The position numbers and the translations under genes are program-made. DNA of 64,000 bases from Oscheius tipulae (Eukaryota; Nematoda; Chromadorea; Rhabditida; Rhabditidae), in NCBI GenBank assembly GCA_037178975.1, contig JASJZH010000005.1, positions 7,960,501-8,024,500 of the forward strand, read 5' to 3'. Below, piece after piece: positions 23,264 to 32,674 of the stretch. How positions within the stretch are numbered: the stretch's first letter is position 1; every line of letters starts with the position of its first letter. The notes under the pieces were generated by a model. It was not told where the DNA came from. It saw only the letters and a list, made by a program, of their open reading frames with translations, and made no database searches.

Positions 23264-23271
23264 TATATAAA
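23264..23271 (+). promoter_or_regulatory. TATA box of the left collagen gene
   Basis: TATATAAA lies about 140 bp upstream of the ATG. A short hairpin (CTAGCATGTTGCTAG, 23228-23242) precedes it. Strong TATA boxes are usual for highly expressed, moult-cycling collagen genes. The identical box lies in the other arm. Confidence 0.7.
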
Positions 23272-23406
23272 GCAGCCGCAGTGGGGGTAGCCGACAGGTG
23301 AGGCTTCTCATCCCCAGAACAGAGCGGTGAGTCCGTGTCTCTTTTCTCCTTTTTCTTGATACCCTTCCCTCCCTTTCAGTCATCCAGTCTGAAGATTTGC
23401 TTTCAG

Positions 23407-24351
23407 ATGGTTGACGAGAAACAGTTGGAAGTGGAGGCCAACTCCCTCCGTCGCATTGCCTTCTTCGGCGTTGCTGTCGCCACAATGGCCACCCTCGTCT
23501 GTGTTATTTCCGTCCCCATGGTCTACAACTACATGCAGCACATGCAGTCCGTGATGCAGTCCGAGGTCGACTTCTGCAAATCCCGCTCCAGCAACATCTG
23601 GAGGGAGGTCACCAGGACCCAGGTCCTCGCCAAGGTCACTGGAGGAGTCAGGTCTCCTCGTCAGGCCGGATACGGATCTTCTGCCGGAGTTGAGGGCAGC
23701 GTTGCCCACCAGGGAGGCTGCTGCGGCTGCGGAGTCTCTGCTGCCGGACCCCCTGGTCCTCCCGGACCCGATGGTGAGGATGGATCTGATGGAGAGCCTG
23801 GAGCTCCCGGAAAGGACGGACCCGATGGACCTGAGGCTACTCCTGCTCCCGCTCACGACTGGTGCTTCGACTGTCCTCCTGGCCCTGCTGGACCCGCTGG
23901 AAACGCCGGACCCAAGGGACCCAACGGAAACCCCGGAGGACCTGGTGCCCCTGGAGGACCCGGAAACGCTGGAGCTCCTGGAACTCCCGGACCTCAGGGA
24001 CCTGCCGGAAACGACGGACAGCCCGGAAATGCTGGACAGCCCGGAGCTCCCGGACAAGTTCACGAGGTTCCCGGCCCCAACGGACCTCCTGGACCCCCGG
24101 ACCTCAGGGACCTCCCGGCCCCGCTGGAAACCCCGGAGCTGCTGGACAACCCGGACAGGCTGGACAACAGGGACCCCAGGGAGACAACGGAAAGGACGGA
24201 GCTCCCGGAAACGCTGGAGCCGATGGAGAGCACGGACCCGACGGAGAGACTGGAGCTCCCGGTATGTCTTTCATTCAGTCAGTGGCTAATGAGTCAATTT
24301 CTAGGAGGATGCGACCACTGTCCCCCTCCCCGTACCGCTCCCGGATATTAG
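23407..24351 (+). CDS. Cuticle collagen, frameshifted copy
   Basis: Two exons (23407-24261, 24305-24351). The ATG sits directly behind GCTTTCAG, a likely trans-splice or leader-intron acceptor. Domain order is the nematode cuticle collagen N-terminal domain with its membrane segment ([20 protein letters not shown]), a furin-type site in VRSPRQ, a CCGCG cluster, Gly-X-Y repeats broken by a WCFDCPPGP interruption, and the [13 protein letters not shown] end. Compared with the partner gene at 25738-26683 one C is missing from a run of five (24094-24098). The Gly-X-Y frame is lost about two thirds of the way through. The 43-nt intron is 3n+1 long, so an unspliced message would regain the frame for the last residues. 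Either a real pseudogenising deletion or a homopolymer sequencing error. Confidence 0.85.
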   Translation: MVDEKQLEVEANSLRRIAFFGVAVATMATLVCVISVPMVYNYMQHMQSVMQSEVDFCKSRSSNIWREVTRTQVLAKVTGGVRSPRQAGYGSSAGVEGSVAHQGGCCGCGVSAAGPPGPPGPDGEDGSDGEPGAPGKDGPDGPEATPAPAHDWCFDCPPGPAGPAGNAGPKGPNGNPGGPGAPGGPGNAGAPGTPGPQGPAGNDGQPGNAGQPGAPGQVHEVPGPNGPPGPPDLRDLPAPLETPELLDNPDRLDNRDPRETTERTELPETLEPMESTDPTERLELPVCLSFSQWLMSQFLGGCDHCPPPRTAPGY

Positions 24352-24359
24352 AGTGGGAC

Positions 24360-25729
24360 CTCTTCTCATTGCCATCATCTACGAGCTCAAAACCTCGTCT
24401 TTTCTCAAGACGAAATAAAATATTAATATCATCCGGCAGTCCTGTTTCGATTCGGTCAGTGGTTGTTTGGGTAAAAAGGCGATTGGCGGCAACCGCTCAT
24501 CAGGCAAAAACTGGGAAGACAGCTTGCGTAACGGGAAGCTGACCGGCGATTAGATGCTTAGTTCAATTAGTTCGGAAGCTGGGAGATCATGTACAGCCCG
24601 GTCTTAATCGGATAAGGGACCTGGGGGACTAGGGCTTAGTGGTTTTCAACAGCTCGGATCATAACAATTAATATCTCTCGCTTTTCATAAACTTCGATCA
24701 CGGTGGACAGTATGGGTTGCGATATTGTCAATAAGCTCTCTTCTTGAATAGAGTAGACAAATCAGACCTCAGTTGTCAGACGATGGCTCAGTTCAGAGTT
24801 TCCCTAAAAGTCGACATAGCTGGAGAAGTTGTTGTGAGGGGCTCTGTAACGGTTGAATCTTGTTACTCACCAGCTGCAGACGGCAGTTTCGCAGCCCATT
24901 GACATGCAATTGTGCGGATAGCAGGACAGGCAGACACAGACAGACGGACACCATTGCGCTTTAGTAAAGAAAATGCTCCGTTATAATTGCTTACCTAAGT
25001 TCACTCACTCACTTTCCAGAGTGCGCGCGCAGTCTTGCACCCATAGATCAGTCGGTTAGCGCTTCGACTAAAAAACCAAAGCGGTCGGGTTGGGCTACCG
25101 TGTGCATGAATTCATGCCTTCTCATGAAAGACTCGAAAAGAACTTCAAAAGATCTTTTCTATCATTAGTTGGAGCGGAATCGTCATTTTTCAACTTCGAT
25201 TCTTTGAGAATTGCGCGACGAATTCAAATGGGGTAGGAGATTACACTTCAAACTCAAGGATCCCAGAACAATGTTTTCTAAATTTGCCTATGAGTTATTG
25301 ACTTGCTAACAAGTACTGTACCACTTCCACCCTGATCTCTTTACGCTCCTTACCGTATCGCCTTCACCTTGCCCTTTCACCTCCCGCCCTTTCCCCGTCA
25401 ACAATAACCAACTACAAACCAGGGGAGCTGGTTGCAGTTGATACCAGTATCATCTCCCGTCAAGGATGTTTTTCAAGGGGAGTCTTCTCCTCGGAAAGTG
25501 CGTTTTTGACGCACACACAGCAGGCAAATCGCGCAAAAAGCAAGTTCTGTAGCGGGGGCAACTATTGGAAACAACACATGAAGCTATTAGAACACGCGTT
25601 AGGGGCGCGAAAGAATTCAAAACAGCCCGATTGGAACGGGCCAGCAAGTCAGAGAACGAGGTGAATAAATATGATTTTATTTCGTCTGAGAGGACGAGTT
25701 GAGCATCGAAGTGAGGACAACAAATAACA
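24360..25729. other. Spacer between convergent collagen genes
   Basis: Each side begins with a 3' untranslated stretch ending in CGAAATAAAAT (poly(A) signal), but the two sides differ in sequence. The middle holds a SINE-like element (25035-25245). No gene is seen. Confidence 0.55.
25035..25245 (+). repeat. tRNA-derived SINE-like element, full length
   Basis: Head: CCCATAGATCAGTCGGTTAG, then GCTTCGACT and GCGGTCGGGTTGGG (a decayed B box). Body: CTTCTCATGAAAGACTCGAA, then ATCATTAGTTGGAGCGGAAT. Tail: GCGACGAATTCAAATGGGG. Its body is close to that at 22455-22680. Confidence 0.65.
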
Positions 25730-25737
25730 GTCCCACT

Positions 25738-26683
25738 CTAATATCCGGGAGCGGTACGGGGAGGGGGACAGTGGTCGCATCCTCCTAGAAATTGACTCAT
25801 TAGCCACTGACTGAATGAAAGACATACCGGGAGCTCCAGTCTCTCCGTCGGGTCCGTGCTCTCCATCGGCTCCAGCGTTTCCGGGAGCTCCGTCCTTTCC
25901 GTTGTCTCCCTGGGGTCCCTGTTGTCCAGCCTGTCCGGGTTGTCCAGCAGCTCCGGGGTTTCCAGCGGGGCCGGGAGGTCCCTGAGGTCCGGGGGGTCCA
26001 GGAGGTCCGTTGGGGCCGGGAACCTCGTGAACTTGTCCGGGAGCTCCGGGCTGTCCAGCATTTCCGGGCTGTCCGTCGTTTCCGGCAGGTCCCTGAGGTC
26101 CGGGAGTTCCAGGAGCTCCAGCGTTTCCGGGTCCTCCAGGGGCACCAGGTCCTCCGGGGTTTCCGTTGGGTCCCTTGGGTCCGGCGTTTCCAGCGGGTCC
26201 AGCAGGGCCAGGAGGACAGTCGAAGCACCAGTCGTGAGCGGGAGCAGGAGTAGCCTCAGGTCCATCGGGTCCGTCCTTTCCGGGAGCTCCAGGCTCTCCA
26301 TCAGATCCATCCTCACCATCGGGTCCGGGAGGACCAGGGGGTCCGGCAGCAGAGACTCCGCAGCCGCAGCAGCCTCCCTGGTGGGCAACGCTGCCCTCAA
26401 CTCCGGCAGAAGATCCGTATCCGGCCTGACGAGGAGACCTGACTCCTCCAGTGACCTTGGCGAGGACCTGGGTCCTGGTGACCTCCCTCCAGATGTTGCT
26501 GGAGCGGGATTTGCAGAAGTCGACCTCGGACTGCATCACGGACTGCATGTGCTGCATGTAGTTGTAGACCATGGGGACGGAAATAACACAGACGAGGGTG
26601 GCCATTGTGGCGACAGCAACGCCGAAGAAGGCAATGCGACGGAGGGAGTTGGCCTCCACTTCCAACTGTTTCTCGTCAACCAT
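25738..26683 (-). CDS. Cuticle collagen, intact copy
   Basis: Two exons (25828-26683, 25738-25784) separated by a 43-nt intron give 300 residues, a standard length for nematode cuticle collagens. The N-terminal domain (residues about 10-60) contains [17 protein letters not shown] and [10 protein letters not shown]. The probable furin cleavage lies at RSPR, about residue 92. Cysteine clusters flank the triple-helix blocks: CCGCG before the first, CFDC between blocks, and CDHC in the C-terminal PPPRTAPGY end. These cysteines crosslink trimers in the extracellular cuticle. It encodes the same protein as the left copy up to the frameshift. I use no symbol because many collagens share this plan. 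Confidence 0.93.
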
Positions 26684-26818
26684 CTGAAAGCAAATCTTCA
26701 GACTGGATGACTGAAAGGGAGGGAAGGGTATCAAGAAAAAGGAGAAAAGAGACACGGACTCACCGCTCTGTTCTGGGGATGAGAAGCCTCACCTGTCGGC
26801 TACCCCCACTGCGGCTGC

Positions 26819-26826
26819 TTTATATA
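26819..26826 (-). promoter_or_regulatory. TATA box of the right collagen gene
   Basis: TATATAAA on the minus strand, the mirror of 23264-23271, at the same distance from its ATG. Confidence 0.7.
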
Positions 26827-29800
26827 GGAGACCAGCCCCCCGAATAGCTAGCAACATGCTAGTCAGAGAGCGTACTGTAGGCGGAGATTGCCAAGCAGAG
26901 ACCGCTTGCCAACGAGAGACACCCAGGCGTCAAGGTCGGTTCGTGCATACCGAAGGCCTGACACAGAACCCACAGAGCCGACGACCAAGAACCCAAACCC
27001 AAATATTTATCTGGAGTGGCAGTTCCCAAGATCTTCGAACTTCCGCCATTCTCTGTTGAAAAAGGCAGTAGACACATTCACGCTTTTCAAAGTTCCCCAT
27101 CCAAATGGAAATCGAGTTCTTTCGCCAGGCATTCAAATTAGCTTTTTCGAGATCTGGCGCTGTGCCTCGGACCGGGCTGATTTTTTGATTCTGAGGATAC
27201 TTCACATCATGTGCAGAGACAGAGAGACATTCGGTCAACACTTTTTCTCCACTAGCTCATTTTACTCATTTTAAGCTTGATTGGAGGACAGATTCGTGAT
27301 CAGCGCCTTCGAAAACTGCAAATATTGAAAACTAAAAAGTTTTATCTCGACGGGCAACTCTACAACTCTCGATGACGTTTGAACTCCATGCGAATGCGTT
27401 AAACCTTGGGCCATTTTGGACAGCACACCCGTACCGCCTCGGAAAAACGCTTCGCGGAATGGCTTGTCCAGTATTTTAAAGTCCCGGGTTCGTTCCCGGT
27501 AGTATGAAGTTATTGTATTTTACGTTTCCTGATGTTTTTGATGGCAGTGAACCATGTGATGGTCTTAGTTTTTGATTAAAAAAAAGACCATATTGGGTTA
27601 CTTTTTCGGCTCGTCCTCTTTCAACCCTTCTGATTTTTACTACCTCTGCACTCTTCAATCATCTTTTTTTCACTAACTGATCAGACTACTTTTTTCGGAG
27701 CTCGCGTCGTTTTACAGGCCTGCTTGTTCGACTAATCACTCTGAGAGGCAGAGAGATCTGTTAACTGCTCTCTTGATCCACACCCGTTCCTCCTCAGGCC
27801 TTATCGAGATGCCCTTCACTCTCTCTCTCCCACAACATTCCTCCTCTTAATTTTTACCCTGCCACCAGACGTCGGGCTTGATTAATCCGTCCGCCGGGCA
27901 GTTTCCCTCTCACTCTCTGTCTCTCCGGTTCGTCATCGCTTGTCCTCGAGTGTTCCCCCTTCATCCTCGTTTCTCCTTTTTTGTCGTCTGAACGTGTTCG
28001 ACTCTAATTCATCACTACAAGCATATGCTTTGATCGGAATGAGGAAGGGCAAACAGCGTCCCGAGGGGGTTTTGGTCATTGCACACTGAATGCGAAAAAA
28101 AAATAGGAGAGATCGTAAATGGTTTATCTCGTGGCGGGAAGGACATCAAGCTGACGGGGTGGCGTCAACTGAATAATGACTCTTTTTGGCAGGACAAGGA
28201 AGGAAGCGCTACCTGGAGCGCGAAAAAAATAGGCTTGATGTAGAAAACGATAAAAGGATAGCCAGTGGAAAAGTCGGACTCGAATGTTTTGTTCTAGCTT
28301 CGGCCAACCACGTTCCATTCGATGTCGCGCCGAGAGCTCAAGCTAGAATGACCTGGACAGTTGGAACTCGGAAGTTTTACCTAAACTATCAGTCTTGCAT
28401 CCGACTTCCCTAGATGCTGGAGCACATCACGTTTTGCCAAACGTTTTGTCAAAAGTTTGAAGGGCTCTGGAGTCCAGTCCTTGCAGTCCTTTAAAAGTTC
28501 GTTGTGGGACCGTCAATGCTGAATAATCGGTCAAGTAGTTCAGGTTTTTTCTCTTCGAGCCATTTTGAGCCATTTAAAATATATGACCGTGACTAGTCCA
28601 ATATCAATATAAAATTCAGTGTCGACCCGTAATGAGTGGGTCCCACAACGAAATTTTCGAAGGACTGACAATGGGATATGTAGGAGTTCCGAGCAGAGAC
28701 AGATGCCATATTGACCTCGGAGCACGCACCAACTTAAACAAGTTTTCCGACCATTTCCATTTTGGTTTCAGTTCCAGACCAAAACACAACCCAAGCCAGA
28801 CACTTTCCCACACCAAATTCGGTTCACCACCGTCTCCCGCAGTCTTTTTTCAGTTTTGCTGACAGTGTTGTTTGTTGTTTAACTGACTCTCCTACCTACG
28901 TCCTTCATTGATACAATCTCTCTCTTTTCTCTTTGTGGCGACGTGTTTCAGTTCAGGTGGTTTGTCCTTGGCTTGTCCATCGGCCGCTATCATCATCTAT
29001 CTGTCCCTTCGAAGGAGAGGGGAGAAAAAAAACTGTGAGCGGCTTCTTCTAGAGGGGGACGGACATAAAGCCGATTGTTTTTTGGTCAGGAAGGTACTGG
29101 CATTGTCTTACACACTGTGCCTCTAGGGGGAGGCCAATTACAACCCACAGGAAAAGAACTGGACCCTTCGGGAATGGCAGCAAAGAGAGGCAAATGTCCT
29201 TGTTCTTTCGTACCGCGAGTGTAAGAGAATGCAAGAAGGGAATGGGTCCAGTCTCTGAATGAACTCTCCAGGAGCGTCTAAAGACATCAAAAATTAGCTT
29301 GACCATGACACCCCCGGGCAGATTTCTGATTGCCGCAAAGGCTAAATTCCATCGATCACTTTCCGTTTCACAATCACGAGGATATCGGATCAAAATTTAA
29401 CTGTATGAGATGATACGGGTGAGTATCCAGTTGAATCCCTAAAAAAAAAAGTATGGGTGAGAGTTTGTTTGAGTGCTGAGAGGATCCGGGTACTGATCAC
29501 TGCTGTTTGGCTGAGAGTTTTCTGTTTTCTGACATGTGAGATGGTACGTGTGGACCCTTTGCAAGACTTTGTCGCCTAATTAAACGATACAGCAGAGAAC
29601 TTGTCCGACCTCTGATGCTTTACGGGCGAGAACTATGAGAGACCATACCTCACTTCTGAGACTGCCTGGATGAGAGCTTTCTTGAGTTGGAGAGAGTTGG
29701 AAATGGCTGATTGTGAGATAACAGGACCGAGCTCTTTGGGTTCTTTATGTTTCACAGATGACATTCCCAACTTGCCGCAAAAACTAACTAATTACTGTAG

Positions 29801-31686
29801 TTCATACAAAACATCTAATTACAGCATTTCGTAGCAGAAATCTGTTTCTGGCAATAATTTTGAATTCTACAACTATTACTGTTGGACATCTACTCTATGG
29901 TTCACTCAATGAGATGGACAGCTGAATCTTGTGAGCGTGATCTTGGTATCCTCGTGCTGAACTTGGCACAAGATTCAGTGAGTCTCCTAAATGTCCCAAA
30001 TGGTTTCAGAGCCATAGGAAAGCAAATTGGAGGTCACCTCGAGCCTGTAAGTTAGCTGCAGACGGATCTTTTGTGAGCATGTTATCCCCCTTCCAACCAG
30101 AACATGATCCATCATCTGCCAATCGTGAAAATGATCGAAGACGGACGGAAGGGGACTGGCTGTCGTAGACCGTTCATGCCCGTAAATCTTCGGTTGTAAG
30201 CTGTATAGGTCATTTCATGGTCATCGTATCTCTCTCTCTCTCTCTCACTGGTTCAGAACCGAAATGGCTCGTAAGAAGACTGTAACATTACGCCTTCTTG
30301 CCACCCACACACACACAATGCCTTATTAGGAAATTGGAACGCCAAATTTCAATGGTGGGACAAGAAGAAAGCGCTCCACGGCCTTCAGATTGCGATCATC
30401 ACAGCACGGCTTCCCAGGAAACTGGCTCGAATACGCCCTTCTAATTGGCAAGGTCACTCGGCTGCTTTTCATCTTCTTCAGGCGAAAGCTTTTCCCTTTT
30501 CAAAGGGGGTGGATTGTGGTTAGCTCCTCGGATCGGGAGAGGTGTAAATCTTAATCTTGCTAATGGCTACACAAAGAGATAAGAACTGAAAATCGGGGAG
30601 ATACCAATGGAAAAACTGTTATTTTGATGAATGGCCGGAGAGGATGGCGGGGATATTTGTCATTCGTCCAAAAACGACTTTTACGACAGCTGATTATGGC
30701 CTACGGGAAATGGAGGATTCTTGTCAGTGGGGCGACGAATGGGACAGGGGAATCTGGGAAAAAGTTCAGGAGACAAATGGTCAGAGTTCTGTAGTCATAA
30801 CAGTTTAACAGTTGGTCAGTCTGTCTTTCAGACTCTGAAATCAAGCCTTGTACGCGTAGAGTCCTTCCTGAAGTAACTTTGGAGCCAGTTGCCAGGGCTT
30901 TCGAAGTTTCTAAAACTTTCCAGAAATGTCCTTTGCTGCGTAGCTTACTAAGACTTTCAATATGCTCATCCTACCAACTCAGGAGAGCGCTCGTAGTTTC
31001 TTGAAGCATACTGACAGTCACTTGATTCTTACATGTCAGTTAGTTATAGCTACATATACTCATTCCCGACAAACAGAGCAGTTCCACGTTTTAGATAAGT
31101 TTCTTCTGAGTGCTTCTCTGGTAGACAAGTGTACTTGCTTCGAGGCCTAGTATCTTCGAACGGGATACCCAATACCCCCAAAGCCAAGCTGAAAAGCATC
31201 AACTGGCAATGAGTGCTATGGTGGTTTTAAACATACCTTTTAGTACGAAGCAGGAAAGTTTAAACCTTGTTCAAATAATCACAAATAACTGTACTTCATT
31301 TCAGTTTTTCAGGTCAGTACAACAGTGGACAAGTTTCAGACTGCATACCTAGTGTGTATTCTTACGCCTCCCAACAACTTGCTCCATTTGAAATTTAAAA
31401 AAAGAGCTTTTTGTCGATCTATTACTCCCGGGGCGAACCCGTTCCACAGACCACCCTCTGACACGTACCCAATCATTTCTTTTCTTTACGTTTAAATTGG
31501 CTCTTCCGCCGTCGTCGCCCGAGGGCATGATTATACCAACAAAAATGCCGCAAAACTGGAAGTTTCCTGTTCTCCGACGGGAACAAATGCTTGACAGAAA
31601 ACACCTGCCCGCGCCAGACAACCCGACGTGAGGGACTGTAAAAAGGGGGCGCGAGCGCACTCGCCCTTTCTGGAAAGTGTTTTTGG

Positions 31687-31775
31687 GGTTAAGGCAGCAC
31701 GTTTCAAATTTTTAATACTGCAAAGTTGTAGAGGAGATCAAAGGCTACAACTTTGCTGAACATCGAAAAGCCCAA
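31687..31775. repeat. Palindromic MITE-like element, copy
   Basis: AAGGCAGCACGTTTCAAATT ... CTGCAAAGTTGTAGAGGAGATC, then AAAGGCTACAACTTTGCTGAACATCG: both halves are present, with a decayed left end. Confidence 0.65.
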
Positions 31776-31854
31776 AGATCTGCTCTTGGGGCCAATTGGA
31801 AGCTCCCCGCAACAAAGATGTTCCGGCCCGCAAACAGTTCTTCTCTTTTCGTGC

Positions 31855-31970
31855 ACAAGGCAGCATTTTCAAACTTTCTGATGTTTTGAAACCTTTTAGC
31901 CCTTGATCTGTTTTACATCTGTTTTACAACTTTGCAGAACATCGGAAAGTTCAAAAATGTTGTCTTGACC
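31855..31970. repeat. Palindromic MITE-like element, copy
   Basis: AAGGCAGCATTTTCAAACTTTCTGATGTTTTG on the left and ACAACTTTGCAGAACATCGGAAAGTTC ... TGTTGTCTTGA on the right, one of the better-preserved right halves. Confidence 0.7.
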
Positions 31971-32674
31971 CCGAAAATTGATGCCTACTCTTCGGGCCTT
32001 ACGGTACCAGCACTTTCACAGATCAGTAGCGCATCAAATTAGTTCTCTTTTTCGCCAAACCGCTTGTTTGCGATGGCATCCGTATTGACCTTTCTTCGAA
32101 CTGTTTTCGGAAATCGAGAGCGAGTAACCTTGGAGTACTACGCGGCTTGTGATACGTTTCCGAAAAGAGAAAGAAAGAGAGGGACAAAAGTGCAACTGAC
32201 ACTGCTTAGACCGGTCGAAGCCTCTAAGCGCATTAGGCAAGATTTTTACGGGACGAACACTGACGGGGACACCTGTTCTGACTCTCTCCCTGAGAATAAA
32301 TGACAGATAAAATGCCTGATTGCGCCACACACGCACACGCTCCAGATCTTTGACCTTTTGTGAAGAAAAACTTATCAGAAGTGGCTATTGGACCAGGAAG
32401 TTTTGTCCTTTCGGCCTGTAGGTCTTAAATTACAGCTAAATCAAGTGTTCCCGTTCAGCCAAGAAAAAAAAGTATTTCTGCTTGAGAAGTCGAACTCGAG
32501 AGTTTTGCACCGCAGTGAGATCTCTTACCGGCTATATACGCCATGCGGGTAGACTGTGCGCCAGCTCCTTCAGGAGACATGTACTGTCAGTAATGGAAGC
32601 ATGCTCTCTTGACTACATTCTTGTTCTGAAGATAGTTAATAAAAAGAATTTTATACAAATATGTGATATCGTGA

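Larger units (their letters stand above)
23153..24359. repeat. Collagen inverted duplication, left arm (partner 25730-26937)
   Basis: This arm includes about 110 bp upstream of the TATA box, the 5' leader and its intron, the whole collagen coding region, and 8 bases beyond the stop. It matches the reverse complement of 25730-26937. Coordinates add to 50090 before, and 50089 after, a single missing C at 24094-24098. I noticed no other difference by eye. Similarity stops at GTGGGAC. Confidence 0.9.
25730..26937. repeat. Collagen inverted duplication, right arm (partner 23153-24359)
   Basis: Reverse complement of 23153-24359, carrying promoter, leader and intact collagen gene. The arms are about 1.2 kb with a 1.37-kb spacer, a configuration able to form a long cruciform or to recombine. 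Confidence 0.9.
26938..32674. other. Long stretch with no convincing gene
   Basis: Open frames here are short, lack consistent splice chains and do not resemble known proteins. The region holds two MITE-like copies (31687-31775, 31855-31970) and a fragment of the SINE tail near 30330 (CGCCAAATTTCAATGG). It also has CT-rich tracts at about 27800-27930 and 30230-30245, and two phrases like GAGATG(A/G)TACG at about 29405 and 29537 that also occur in the short hairpin family. It may contain regulatory DNA or untranslated RNA that I cannot see. Confidence 0.45.

Noticed and set aside
23380-24289. Long open frames on both strands and all frames over the two collagen genes
   Set aside because: They are by-products of the Gly-Pro-rich, stop-poor collagen repeats. 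Only the frame with Gly-X-Y, the N-terminal domain and the CDHC end is real.
28186-28413. Small basic protein on the plus strand
   Set aside because: No ATG context, splice sites or recognisable domain, and composition is like surrounding spacer.
29049-29393. 114-residue minus-strand open frame with hydrophobic C-terminal half
   Set aside because: No consistent exons on either side and low-quality coding composition.
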